Shown: positions 44,700-57,856 of the stretch, in pieces
Numbering within the stretch: position 1 is the stretch's first letter
How the letters are laid out: every line of letters starts with the position of its first letter
Source: Isoetes taiwanensis
Lineage: Eukaryota; Streptophyta; Lycopodiopsida; Isoetales; Isoetaceae
Direction: 5' to 3'
NCBI GenBank assembly: GCA_021234155.1
Contig: JAJEKV010000028.1
Coordinates: forward strand, 11,918,134-11,982,133
Length of the DNA stretch: 64,000 nt
Position numbers and translations under genes: made by a program
The notes under the pieces: model-generated
Told to the model about the DNA's origin: nothing
Database searches by the model: none
What the model saw: only the letters and a program-made list of their open reading frames with translations

Positions 44700-47600
44700 C
44701 CTGATTTATGGTAGGAGTTCTTTGTAGACGAGGCAATCTGTTAAGATCTATCATGAGGATCTTGTTCAACTTAGAAGCTCACTGCAATCTAGCGTCAGGC
44801 ATGAATCATTTGATGACATCCAACACAAATTAGCATCTTTCTCTTTTAAATGCTTCTTTCATGTTGTGCTGCAAACTTGAATAGACGATTTTCAAATCGT
44901 AAGGACCTCGCCCAGTGACGACAGCCATAGACAAATTAAAAACGGCAAAAAACATTCGTTTGTGATCCGGAGTAGGTAAATTGTACTGATGGCAGAGCTT
45001 ATTGCTGCGTATAGATAGCAACTTACCCAGCTCTCTTTACCTGAGTTAGTCGGTCTTTGGCTCTTGGCCACTACAGAGTTTTTGTAAGGACTACACCAAA
45101 TACACTAAAGAACTGATCAGTAATTTATAATAGGTCCATCAACATGCATCTGAGCTATAATTTTGGGGAGGGAATAGGCGTCAATTTCCATTAACTTTGT
45201 ATATTCTCTTACCTGAGAGTGTGACTGTGTACATCCCCGGTTGCAAATTGTTAAAATATTGTGATGGACCTTGATATGAAGTTGATCTCTATGTTGCCAC
45301 TAGAAATGCGTTTGCTTGTTGATTTTGAAGTTGTAAAAATCAACCGCCAAAAGCACGCCCATCCTTGTAGGCCTTGATCCAAAGAAGGATTGGCGATAAC
45401 CCCACCATCATAGAGCAACTTATTAGAAGGTTGGGGCATGCAATTGTTGGAGAAATAGAAACAACATTAAGATTCATTAACAAAAAGGGGGAGTTTGGGG
45501 GTAGGGGTTGGGGGAAGGGGGGGGATAGAACAAAATTGATACGAATAAAACATAAAAATGGGCTCTAAAAGAAATATGGTACCTCTATGTAGGACGTAGA
45601 ATCATAATCGGGGAAATCTGATCCTGCAAAAGACCATAGCCAAGTTTTGGATCAGCATATACAGAATCGTAAATCTAATACTGATTTTAGTAAATAAATG
45701 CCGTCGAAATAGCTATATAAAAGCGCTTGGGTGAAATGTCGACCCAGAGGCTCCTTCGTTTCGTCTTAATCTGCACTATTTTTGTAGCTCATTTGAAAGT
45801 AGAGATTCTAATGAATAGAGGTAGGAAACAGAGAAAATCTGGGTAGTGATTAAGTCTAACATAAAATGTAGCTATGGCAAACATCTGCTATTTCTTTTCT
45901 AATGCTTACATCTGTGCGTATTTCTAAGTAGGGCAAGAAATTGGGACGCATGCAATTGTCGCAGAAGGCATTTGGAAATCCTCTCAAATTTCTTTCTCCA
46001 AAGGAATGCTGCCAAGGAATTGTGCCAGATCCGAAATGGGTAGCTCCTAATTCGATGTTTCATGGCACTGAATCACGATTGCAATCTCAAATTCATGTAA
46101 TGAACTAAATGCAACTTTGCGTGTATACGAGGAAGAAGAGTTGCCTGTGCTTCCCAAAAATAATAATTGTTACAGGGAAAAACAGAACTAAATCTATGCC
46201 TGTTGGGTGCTCATCTGGAAATTAATTCATGTCAGGGGACTAAATAGCGCAACAAAGATTTAGATTTTCAAAGACCTTAAATTTACTGTTGCAAGGAGCC
46301 CAAAAGTATCTGCCGATTTTACAAAGCCTGTAAATAGGCTTGAATCTTGCGTGGACTATGAAAAACAACTCTGTGTTTTCTCATAAGCCGAATTTTAGCT
46401 TCTATCCCCTGTTTATGCAAGATCTTAGTTCAATTACTATGACTACTCTGCAATGCTAAAATTTTTGGATTTGCCTTCATATTCTTAAGTTTTCGGATGC
46501 TTCATATTGAAAGCCATGTTGTATTTCTGGCACTTTGTTGAAACCGAGACGGAATCGTCTGCCTTCTAATTGACCATAGCTCTCCCTTGTGCTCCCAAAT
46601 TCCAATTCCTTGCATTTCCGACAGCCTTCATTTTTTTTTCCCGTTCTTTCTTGGTTCTTCCCAAAAAGAGCAAAGATCTTGAAGATCTTAATGTTTGTTG
46701 ATAGGCTCTCATTTAAACGCAAACATAGTTGGATTTGTTTGATTGAGAGGCAAACATGCCTTTTTGCAGCAGATGAGTAATTAAACTGCCCCACAAGAGC
46801 AGATTGAAGCGGGAAAACAGAGCAATCAAGGGCAACTTGGGATGCACTAGTATCAAGCTAGAAATGGTGTGCCAAAAGCTTGCCTGGGAAGAACACAGCG
46901 TTATGGGCAGGCTTCCGGTGCTAGGCAAATATGCCCTAGCCTAAAGGAATCAAACTTTAGGCCCAAATCACACTATCGGCCAAACTCAAAAAATAAAAAA
47001 AACCCACCAACAATAACGTGCCATTTGGACTTTGGGCATGCGACAGGTATCACACTTAGAGTGCCAAATGCCTAATCAGCATTTAGGCACCCTTAATTTT
47101 TTGGACGGGGGACTGCCCCTGTCCCAACTTTCGGCAGGCACCACGTCAGATGCGAACCTGGAAGAGCGGCCCCTTCTGTGCGAAGAAAAACCCCAATCTT
47201 GCATTTCGGCTCCAATCTTGCATTTCGGCAGAGGATTGCAGGGCCTAATCGCTGCGAAAAGGTTCAAATCCGGTTCGAAAATTTCTGGATTTCTTGTGAA
47301 AAATCTGCAGCATAGATTTAGGTGCAAAAACCACTCAAAAAAATGTTCAAATCTCTGAAAATCACTGGATTTTTTGTGAGAATCTGCAAGATATGATAGT
47401 TTAGGTGCAAAAACGGCTCAAATCATGTGGCAGATTTCTGAAAATCGATGCATTTGTGCAAGGTTACAGCAAGAACCCTAATCTGATCAATCGTTGAAAA
47501 AAAAAATTGCCACAGTTTCATGCTTGCGTGGCACAAAATTTCTTTAGTTTGGATGTTCATGGTGTGATATGGACTGACCGGCCAAACAAATTTAATGCCA

Positions 47601-48084
47601 GACACATGCCCAATCATGCCACGTATTTAAATTTGGTCAGCCGTAGTGTGATTTCAGCCTTAGCTAAATTGAAGCTTTTAAACAAAACTCAGCCCAAAAG
47701 AAATACTTGGTTTAGACAGGAAATGCTGAATAGCCGGCGTTTCTTGCTCCCTCTCTCTGCGTTCCCTGGATTACAAAGCGTGAAGAACCATAAATGCGTC
47801 TGTGTGGCTATGGCGGATCCCTATTTTCTGTCTAGTTTGTCCAAATAATCCATATCAAATTATGAGAGAAGCACCTAAACATACCAGACGTCGCCCCTTC
47901 TCTACGCCTGATTCACAATCACATAAACTTCAGTTACCAAAAAACAAACAACGAATCCACGCCGCCCTTACCTGCCGCTCCTTCTCCCCTTCCCTTCTCC
48001 AAACCCATCTTCCCTTTGCTCAGCTCGACCCCCCTGCCGGAAAACACTCCCGGAAAAACCCTTCCAAAAAACATCACTAATGCC
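44700..48084. other. Spacer, no gene recognised
   Basis: Several short open frames on both strands, none with a family motif. A small duplication, caatcttgcatttcggc, is repeated at 47201 and 47213 region. Mostly AT-rich, becoming CT-rich from 47930. Confidence 0.4.
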
Positions 48085-51000
48085 ACATTCCTTGGATGGG
48101 GACGTCCCTTTGTCACTCATCCTATTTATTCAGCCTCTCTTCATTGTTTTATCATCGGCGTTCTCTTGAGCTAGATTTCTCTTCTTCTCTATCCTATCAG
48201 TTTTCCTGAGCGTCTCTGTTTTGACCCTACCTAGCTTTCTCTGAATTTCTGTGTCTCTATCCTATCAGTTTCTCATCATGTTCTGTGTGTATCATCTTCC
48301 TTGTGTTGTACCGCATCTTATCCTCATCCTGGTTCTTCATCTCTTGCTCTGTAGAATTTCGCTCTGCATATTGCTGCAATCATGGCCTTAGGCCTTTATA
48401 CGGTGCAACCTCAAGAAGGATTCCCCTCCAAGAGCTTAGATCTGTCGTGGGTTCTTCTAGTCTTCACCAACAGGATGGGTTCTTGGAGCTCGGTTCTATT
48501 GCCAAATCATACCGTGGGCACTATTGCCAAATGATACAGGGGACATTCTTTTGCTGAGGTACTTTCTTCTATGGAGCATACTCGATCCAGATAAGTTGTT
48601 GTCCCAGGTTTTGGCGGCTCTATTCTTTCAAATCTGTTCTTTCAAAATTTGGGCCTGTCTGTCTTCTGTTCTTTTTGCTTGTTTTCCACGATTTGATGGT
48701 CTTTTAGAGTGTTCGATTGGTAAAGGGGTTTTGGCAGATCCGCTTTGGAACTAGGCTTGCATCATTGCTTCAGCCTTAATTCTTCTATTTTGGTCCGCGT
48801 TTTCTAATCTGGGTAGTTTAATCGCTGTGATTGAGGTCTTGTGCTCTAGTTGAGGATTGCAACGATTTGATTTGTATATTCTGTTTGTCCATTTCTGTTG
48901 AATTCTTTCTGGCTACATGGGTCTGCTAATGTTGCTCTTCATAGTAAAAATTTGATTGCTTCTGTTGCTTGATGCTTTTGATATAATTTTTTCCTCTTAG
49001 TCCAAGGGATCGATTACAGTTATGGGCGATACACAGGTTTTTGTTGTGTCTTCAATCCCTCCTTTTTGCTTGTGGACTTTTACAGACTCTATCCTATGCC
49101 TGCTCCAGCTCCGGATCTTGGCTCATCGAGGTATAAGCAACGCAGGCATGTCTTGGATTCAAATCCCCTCATTGTGTTTTTCTTGGATTTCATGCTCATG
49201 GACTTATGAATGATTTCGTTTTTGTATGTTTCTGGGTTCACTTCTCTAATCTCATGTTTTCAGAAGGCCGTTTGATCCCAATCTGCATCCAGCAGTGCCG
49301 TTTAGTTAATTCTGTACTATGGATTTGAGGCGGTGGGTTCGGTGGCTCTGGCAAGGCATAAACCAGCAGCGATTTGGCAGCCAAATTTGCTTGCCGGATG
49401 CTGTAGGGAATCAGCAAAGCTCCACAAATCAGAGGCAGCAGTGATGGACCTTATCTGTCGAATCCTCTCCTCTCGCTGCTGCCATCGGGTTACAGAATGG
49501 GCACACCATTTTTGAGTGCTCACTTTTTAATGACCATCAAATTTTTCTTTGCTATATTTTTCTAACCGTCCAGTATCCAGTCATGCTCTTGTGGCTCATG
49601 TGTATCATGCCATGAAGCTAATACTAATATCTTGACTCTGACTCCAAGTTTCGCAGTTGCAGCTTATGTCGCTGGGGTCTCATATCACCGCATGCCTATG
49701 GAGGGTGTACTTATGGAGAGTGTACTTCCTTACCGGCATGAGCATGATTATCTGCAACTCGCTGTATAGTTGGCTCTGCATATCACATCGGAGGGCTTTT
49801 CAGTATGGGGTGCTTCACCAATTTTTTCTCGGACGATTATAACAAGTTCACATGCATTGGACTGTAAGTGCTCGGTGGCAGTGGCAGTGGCAGTGGTAGC
49901 AAAGATACCTTTTCAACATCATGGTTTTTCGTTTGGAACGGCAAATATATAGCCCAGGTTGCATTTTTTAATATAGTTGTTTTCTCCAACTTGTTTGCTC
50001 ATCTTCTTAAGCATGGTAGATACCTCTTTTACTTACCCGATTCATTTCTTCATATGATGTGGTATTTACTTTTTCAACATAATTGTCTAGCCTCAGTGCA
50101 TGCATAACGACTTTTTGGTATTATGTTAGCAGACATCGGGCTTCTATATTAGTTTTTTTCTATGCATTGCATACATGAGATATCTCGAAACTTGCAAAGG
50201 AGGTTTTATCGGTTTGATAAATTATGTTTATCCATTTCATGGCTTATGCTCTCGCAACCTACACTTATGGTTATTGTTCTCAGAACTATATTTATCCATT
50301 TCGTAGCATGTGGTCTCTCAGTTTTCATACCGTATGAGTCGGCTTGTGTTCAAGACCTACAAAGCTTCGGGATGGTTTAGTGCTCCTTAGCTACAATTTA
50401 GAGGTATGTTCTTCTGAGCCTTTTGTTGGGATTTAGATGATTGCTCTGTAACTCGAATCATCGCTGTTACGAAAGATTTGCTGTGCACATTCGTCATGCT
50501 TGCATTCTCTGGCTCGAAGGAATGGATCATTGTTCATTGCGTTATTTTCAAGCTTCTAGGTTGTTTGTTGATTGTTATTCTCTAGACCGTATAGTTGGCC
50601 TTGATGTTCACATTAAATTGCTTCATCTTGGGCTTTTTATAGTTTCATGTGAACGGTTTCTTTTGATCTTTGACATTCTACACAGTGTGTTTGATGCATA
50701 TTTGGTCATATACGTCTGGTAATAATGTTTATATTACATGGTTTATGTCTTCCCTTTGGCTTTTTACATGGTTCCTTTTCAAGCCTATTCTTCTTTCTTC
50801 AGATATATATGCGCATTACATCCATTCGTAGTGTTGTCCTCTTTGATACATCCTTTGTTTCATTTGAGCAGTTGATCCACTTCTGTGATCTTGCTTATGT
50901 TGTTTTGGATATTGTCATTCATCATACATATTTTTGTCCACTTGGTGTAAATTTTTAGCTTCTTTTGAACGTTTACATGGTTTGATCTCTAAATCCCGGT

Positions 51001-53794
51001 TATTGTTCTTCTGTTTTTGGATATTCCTTTATGATGGTTCCCAACTTGGACGCCCTTGTGCGATTCGTCTAGTCACATATATGTTCCATCTTGGTCCATT
51101 CTTTTCTTCTCCACACTTCGTTATGCCAATTGTCCCGTTGCCTTTATTACTTATTTTTGCTCCACAAGTTCCATAAGTTCGTTTGTCTCATTTACACGTC
51201 GCCCAGTCATTTATTTGATCTTATATAGATACTTTGTATTTTTGGTACCCCTCCTTTTTGCCCCATGTTGGTCTCCCTAGCTCATTTTGTGCCTTGTTTT
51301 TAGTTGGTGCGCTCCACGTCTTTTGCATCTTTTTTCCCACGATTAGTCCTATGAGGTAGTTGTCATTTCTTGGTTTGTGTTGTAGCATCATTCATCCATT
51401 CTATTGTCCCAAGATACGTTGTCTTTGTTCCGTTTCATCAAATTTTGTGGTTTCTTGTTGTGGCTAGACTTTTATGTTCAATTCACAAGCTTCTTGAATG
51501 TATTCTTTGCCCCTTTCTACTCCAGTTTCCACGTTTGATGTTTATCACATTAGTCCACTCCTGTTTTTTCACAAGATAATTCGGTTTCACCATGGTGTTT
51601 TTGTTACTTTAGATGTTTTTTCACATTCTAGGATAAAATTTAGGTGCATTATGGCTGATGCATAGTCAATATTCTTAGTACATGATTGATATGCATTGGA
51701 TTCAGTTAATAGATTCTGATTATTTAAAGGGTACAAGATGATTTGCTTCCCTCCAGTGACTTTTTGGTCCCTATTGACATTTATATGTTTTTCCTTTGTT
51801 CTATTCATCATTATCTTTATTTCGACATGATGCTTATATTTTGTCGTTTTGTCCATTTGTTATCAACCTATGTCATTTGCATTAATGCCATTGGCTTTGT
51901 TTCATCTTCCTCCTTCTATTATGGTTATCTCAGTTGTCCCTTCAATATCGATTAGCCATTTTTTAGTTGTGTTGATGGGCCCCCTTTTTCTCCACTCCAC
52001 TTTTTTTGCTCCTTTGTGGGTTTGTTGTGCTCCAGTTGCTACACGTTCTGCACAATCTTGAGTAGCTCTATTTGTTATCATCTCTCTGTTTCATGGTGTT
52101 TGCGTTAGTTCCTTCGTTAAGTTCCTTTGACTTGTTGTTTCATTTACCTTTGTTGACGTTTTTTACTCCTTTAGTTGCATCGTTCCTCGTTGGCTTCTTT
52201 GTCTTCTCTTTCCTTTTCTTTTGCTATTTAGGTTAGTTCATTTTTTGTCTTGGTTAATGTAGTTTTTTATTGGTCATTTGAGATCTTTTCTCGTCTCGGT
52301 GCCAGTTGTGCAACTATTCCAATTGGCCATATGGGTTCTAGTATTGTCCTTTTGCTTGGTAAGTTCTTGTTCATGACATTGTTTCATTAACCCAGTGTCC
52401 CTATGGCATTTTTCCTTGTACTTTCATAAGTTCTTTTGATCCTTTTGCATGCCACATTTAGTCCTTTGCTTCAGTTTAACTTTTGCTTCGCATAGATATT
52501 GATCCCTTTGTGCCATTTACTCGTGGTTGGTACCTCTAGCTCCTTTTATGTCGTTGTTTTTAGTTGTTTCACTCGGGTCTTTTGCATAAGTTTTCTATGT
52601 TTCTAATTGCGAGTTGTGCACCTTTGCCAAGTGCGCTAAGATTTTTTATGCTTAGTCTGGTTTATCACAGTTGTCCTTTTTGCTCTAGGTTCTGTTTCTT
52701 TTCTTGATATCATCATTCTGGTTATTCTGTATTCCTTGGACATGTTTTGCTATTCTAATCCATCCATTTGCCATTGCTTCATTATCTCAATGTGCTTTTT
52801 CCCTCCTTTGCTCATCTTTTTTCCATATTTCCCCTTTTTATCTCCATTGTTCCAGTCTATCAGTCGATTTGTTGGGTCACTTGGGTCACTTGGGTGTTTG
52901 TTTCTGTGTCTTTCGCATTGATCCTTTGTTGTCTCTATTTGGGAATTTACTCCACTTGTTCCATGCGTCCCATCAGCTTCATTTGTGCTTTCTATTTTGT
53001 TGCAGTGACCTTTGTAGACTCGTTCCTCCTTTTCTAGATTCTACATGCTTCATTATGGGTTTGGTGCTCTCCATTTGCTATACACTCCTCATTTTCTCGG
53101 TAGCTCCATTTAATATCATTTCTCTATTTGGTTGTGTTTGCATTGTTTTCTTAATTTATTTTCTTTAGCTTATTGTTCTTTTAACTCTAGTGACATTATT
53201 ACTATATTAGTCACATTGGTTCCTTCTTGGTTTCTTTGTCTTCTTGCTCCTTTTCTATTGCTAGTTAGGATAGTTTGCTTTTATAGTATCTTTGTTAGTG
53301 TAGTATTTATTGGACATTAGTCATTTGAGATCGTTACTTTGATGATGACATCATGTTCGTGGCTCTGTCTGCTGTTGTCCCATAAATTCCTTCCCTCATC
53401 TCTTACTGCACTATTCCATTGTCTTCTTCATTCTTATGTTCCCGTTTCCATCCCTCATAGCATTCCTCCTTCGTGTTCTCCTTCATTTTTTCATTCCTTT
53501 ATTTGCATTCCAGCATTACTTGCTCTTATCTGCTTCTTCATTATTCCTTTGTCTCTGTCTTCTCTTTATCCCTTTTTTCCTCCATTTTTCTTAGTTTCAT
53601 CTTCCTTCGTTTTACTCTGATTGCCGTCAGCCTTATATATGCATTCTTTTCCAGTGACCTTGTAGACTCGTTTTCCCCTTTCTTTATACCATATTTCTCT
53701 TTAGCTTCTCTTCTTTTCAGTTTCCATGCTGAGTAGTTTTTGAGTTTGTTCCTCTTCTATCGGCCAGTATATGCCTATCATAGGACCCATCCTA
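48085..53794 (+). repeat. Long Q...P unit 1 with pyrimidine-rich interior
   Basis: Starts with a 119-bp block Q (48085-48203, acattccttggatggggac...) and ends with a 32-bp block P (53763-53794, gccagtatatgcctatcata...). Both blocks recur in the same order in unit 2 (53815-54682). Between about 50000 and 53740 the plus strand is dominated by T and C in short words such as tttcatttg and ccttttgc, which opens many plus-strand frames without any domain. It could be a non-autonomous element or an old duplicated region; no protein was recognised. Confidence 0.6.
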
Positions 53795-53814
53795 TTGCGA
53801 CAGCAATAGAACCG

Positions 53815-54682
53815 ACATTCCTTGGATGGGGACGTCCCTTTGTCACTCATCCTATTTATTAAGCCTCTCTTCATTGTTTTATCATCGGTGTTCTCTTGAG
53901 CTAGATTTCTCTTCTTCTCTATCCTATCAGTTTCCCTCACCCTCCCTCCCTTGATAGTTGATCGTGTTCGTTATTTCCTTTTCTATGTCCTTTAAATTTG
54001 CATTCTTTATTTCCTCAGCGTGGTTTTGTAGCCTCTGAGGCATACTTATTGGTTTACTCTTTCTCGGCATGGCTCTAGTATTTTATTTATTCATTCATGT
54101 TTTCTCTCGGTGCGGCATTGTAGCCTCTGAGTCAATATTTATTCTCTCGGCGTGGCGCTGTTGCCTCCGAGATCATATTTATTGTTTTTTTCTCGGCGTG
54201 GCGCTGTAGCCTCCGAGGCAGCACTAATCGGTTGTTTTTTTCCCGCGATGGTCATTCCACAGACGGTTCCCGATTGGTCGGCTGTTGTTTCTTTCTCGGC
54301 GTGGCCCTGGAGCCTCCGAGTCTTCTTGCCTATGGCATCTAATTCATTGACGGGTTATTTTTCTTTCAGCCTTGATTCTGCAGTTGTGGTTGCCATGGTG
54401 CGTGGGGTCATGCTTCAACTATTTGCTTGGGTCTTCTTCCCGATGAGGAGCAGTCACCGAGTCTTCTCACCTTTGCATCGACCAAGTGGCGGATAAAACC
54501 ATCTTTTATGTTGTATTCTTCAGTTTCATCATGCTCTTGATGATTGTCTAGTTTCGGAGCATTTAAGGTTCATATTTCCAAATTTATCTATCCCTAGTGA
54601 GGGATCCATTTGTACTCAATATTTTACAAAGCTCAATGAGAACACCACTTGCCAGTATATGCCTATCATAGGACCCATCCTA
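53815..54682 (+). repeat. Short Q...P unit 2, head-to-tail with unit 1
   Basis: Begins with block Q (53815-53933, two differences from the first copy over about 119 bp) and ends with block P (54651-54682, identical over 32 bp). It follows unit 1 after a 20-bp linker. Its interior is unrelated to that of unit 1 and contains the hairpin series described separately. Confidence 0.7.
54013..54320. repeat. Interspersed CTCGG...CCGAG hairpin repeats
   Basis: Five copies of a 26-bp motif close to CTCGGCGTGGCGCTGTAGCC followed by TCCGAG occur at about 54013, 54106, 54146, 54192 and 54295, plus a half copy at 54063. Each has complementary arms (CTCGG / CCGAG) able to form a short hairpin. Spacing is irregular (40-100 bp). 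Confidence 0.75.
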
Positions 54683-54945
54683 GGAATTCCAAAAAATTTT
54701 TTTTTCTAGTAATCTTATATTTAGTTAGATTAGTTAGATAGAACATGAGAATGCCTCATCCCACACCCATACCCAAAAACCAAAAACCACCCTGTTGAGG
54801 CAAACTAAAAAAAGTGCAATGAAAAATGTACCCGTGGTAGAAGCGTGCTGTTTCATTATTTTCAAATTGCTCACATGGCAACCATGGTGTAATCGACATG
54901 GCAACACGAAGATAGGATGAAAATTTGCTGGGGAGGTGAGGAAAC

Positions 54946-55778
54946 ATGATCGTGTCTCATTGTTCTTCCGTCAGAGCATTCCTCCCTGTCTCTTGCTCCC
55001 AACATCCTTTTCCTGCATCAATTGCGTCGGTGTCTGTATTGGGTAAGTGATTAAATATTTTTCAAACGTTTTTCGAATTCTGTATGTTCTTTGAGCTTAG
55101 AAGGGAAGCTCTTTGATGGGAGACAATGCTGCATCAAAACGCCATATGAAACACGGAGGCGACCTTTGTGCAGAGCTAGCCATGGTAACTTTTGCTTTGC
55201 TAAAAATATTATAACCATAAAGCAGCATACTGTATTTTAGAAATGCAGATTTGTACAACAAAAGAAGGTGCACAATTCAAGTGCTTACCTTTATGACTAT
55301 TCACAATCTTAGAAAGGATCAATTTTAAGCAAACAAATAGACTGAGATGCCTACAGAAAATTCCATAACAAGTGAATTTATACATTGTAACAATTCTTAA
55401 CAAATGGAGAAGAAGTTCACTCTTGTGAATGCGAAATCGGACTAATGATGGAGAGAATCCTTTTAGCTTCTGTCATTCCAGTACCTTATCATGCCTGCAA
55501 CCATTTCTTCCAGTGGGACAATGCTAGATCTTTGCTCCACTAAGTCTTTGACAACCCGAACTTAATATCTATTTGTTACATCCTTTGCTGCCTAACAGGA
55601 TCATGTGAGATAGCTATTGCTTCTTATTTTCGCTGTAGCCCTGGATCAGAATCAGTCTTTAGCTCAAGTGCAAGCTCCAAATGGTTTCACTCCTTGTATG
55701 TGCAATGGCTATGCCTGCCTCAATTCTGAATGCACCAAGCATCTTTGTTCAGTACCGCTTAATAGCACTCCTGCCAAG
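54946..55778 (+). CDS. Candidate two-exon gene, cysteine-rich, unknown
   Basis: A possible first exon at 54946-55042 starts with ATG and encodes 32 residues rich in Ser and hydrophobic residues, ending at donor G|gtaagtg. A second exon at 55639-55778 lies between acceptor tttcgctgtag and donor AAG|gtaaat and joins in phase. It contains PCMCNGYACLNSECTKHLC, six Cys in 19 residues. The N-terminus could be a signal or transit peptide and the Cys cluster a secreted or zinc-binding module, but I recognise no family and see no terminal exon. The prediction rests on splice sites only. Confidence 0.3.
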
Positions 55779-55890
55779 GTAAATACATATCTATATGGGC
55801 AACCTTAGGTTACAAGTTGTTGAACGCAATTGCTGGCAATATGGACTAACTATATGATGCCAAAGGGACTCTTCTGCTAGTTGTGAGATT

Positions 55891-56520
55891 TCACAGACTC
55901 AGCATATATGGCTCCAGAACATGCTGATCCCTGGGAGAAGCACATGATATTGGCTTTAAGGGTTTGCAGTTATCAGAAAAAAAGCCAACATGAACTCCAA
56001 CATCTGTCATCTTGTGATTTATAACGAGCTCTTCTGCAATCTTAGAATCACGTAAAACACCTTTAGGGAGTTTAATACTTCCTGGCTTAAGGGAAGTGGA
56101 AATGGTTACCCTCCACAATTCTTTTAAGGAGTTATATGGCTGGTGTTATTTGAATCTAAGTGCCATGCGAGGTCTACATTTGTTGCAGGAAGATCAGTGA
56201 CAGTAGCATAGAAGAAAGCTTGGACCATGTGACTTTGTTCTTCAATGATAGGCAACAAATCAGGTTAAGTTGATAGTGCAGCGACAGGAGCAGGAACTCT
56301 ACACTCCTTGGCAAGGTGGCCAAAATTTTGGCACTCAAAACATGTCTCTTGCTTCAGTCATATATGCCTCCGTGTAAGGATTCCCTTATTTGAGACTTAC
56401 CGCAGCCTATCAGGAGCATTTTGTAGTTTAGGTTCAATGTTGCTGCTGGCTGGCATAATCCTTTATTTTTATAACAGCAGAGTCAAAAGTATGATTTGAT
56501 TTCGCCAGACTTTCAAATGA
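55891..56520 (-). pseudogene. Retrotransposon gag zinc knuckle and protease scrap, Copia-like
   Basis: The minus strand encodes CFECQNFGHLAKEC (56341-56297), an exact C-x2-C-x4-H-x4-C nucleocapsid zinc knuckle. About 45 residues further on is WHLDSNNTSHIT, resembling the copia protease signature (WxLDSGATSHMT) with Gly-Ala changed to Asn-Asn. An in-frame stop lies between them. Downstream sequence to 55891 is open but unrecognised. No RT or LTR was seen. Confidence 0.55.
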
Positions 56521-57026
56521 TTTGGAAGACCCTTGTATTATTTCCAACAAAGGGTATACAGAGGAAAGGGAGGCGATTTTTTCCCACTCACACTGAGAGG
56601 AGCGGATTTTTTTCCATCACCTCTTCTTGACTCTGTGACTGTTTTTCAGTCGCCCTTGTAAAATATACAATGCGAAAATCTGGTTTTTGAAGCTGTGCTC
56701 ACACCATGTACCATAAGTCATAGGGCTCCATGAGTCAAGATGACGTTAAAATATATTCTATTCTATTTTACAAATATGCTGCATGACATATCTACCTTCA
56801 GTCAGATGCCCATGAAAGACCCTTGCGCAAGGTAAAGTAAATTTCTTGCATTGGTGAATTCGTATTGTTTCACAGCAGAATCTACAGTTTTCCTGTCACA
56901 AGACATGTAGCTGTGTCACCAGAGCTATCAGGCAGGGTTAGAGGAGGAGAAACAATTTTCATACTTTTTGTTGTCCAGAATCATTTTGATTCTCCACTTT
57001 CCAGATTTGGAAGAAATCCTGCTACT

Positions 57027-57146
57027 AAAACTTGGCACCAAGTACCAACCATTTGGGGATAAATTGGACGTAGAAGGCAAAATTCCAAAACTTGGCACCA
57101 AATACCCACCATCTGGGGATAAAATGGACGCAGAAGGCAAAATTGC
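57027..57146 (+). repeat. 60-bp tandem duplication, in frame
   Basis: Two copies of a 60-bp unit (57027-57086 and 57087-57146). On the plus strand it would encode a repeated 20-residue unit containing KLGTKY and EGKI in one open frame, but no gene is supported around it. Confidence 0.8.
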
Positions 57147-57419
57147 ACCAGAGGCTACGCCCACATTTCTTAGAATATTAAGAAAATACGGACATAAAAG
57201 TAGGTAAGAATAGCGTGCAGGAAATGATATGAATGGCTGCTGTGTGTTTCATGGGACCCCATAATGTATTGGAAATCAATGCAATACTGTAACCAAGAAG
57301 CAGCGAAATGCAACAATACAAGAGTACAAGAGGTGCACTGAAAACCGTTCGAGTGCCCGTTTTATAATCTCAGAAAGGAGTTATCTTAGATTGCAGCAAC
57401 TAAACTGAAATTCCTGATG

Positions 57420-57856
57420 TTCGCACTTATCGTCAGCATTTTGTCTTTGCTCCAGTTCTTGGCATCTACAATATAAGAATAAGTCGATTATAGATTACAT
57501 AAGGTTGCAAGCAATACTGAAGATTAAAACTCACCTCAAAACTATTTCATCAAAACTCGCCTCAAGCGGCTCTCAACTGACGATGATGCTACCCTAAACC
57601 AAGCCGATTCCTTCTAAACGCTTTTGTTGCAACTACGATAATCTCCAGGATTGTTTTCGAGATTGGGCACCGGAGATGTGACAACCGGTTAGCCGGTTTC
57701 GAAAGTAGCTGCTCAACAACAGCGGCCACCGCCAGTTTACATTCGATAACAAGTTTGAGCAGTCATTAGCATATTCCTGATATATACTGGCATATATCTA
57801 AAATATGCCATAAACCCACATAAACCGAGGCTTGCCCCCCTAGGGGCAACCAAAAA
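57420..57856. repeat. Dispersed repeat, copy 2 (about 437 bp)
   Basis: Second copy of the repeat at 44001-44416, same orientation, about 13.4 kb away, with many substitutions and an extra block near 57690. Confidence 0.85.

Noticed and set aside
50161-53736. About fifteen plus-strand ORFs, up to 154 aa
   Set aside because: They result from pyrimidine-rich composition that lacks stop codons on one strand. The translations are Phe/Leu/Ser/Cys-rich with no domain and overlap in different frames.
44001-57856. A single giant LTR element bounded by the 430-bp repeats
   Set aside because: The repeat ends are not TG...CA, there is no primer site or purine tract, no target duplication was seen, and the interior holds unrelated elements.
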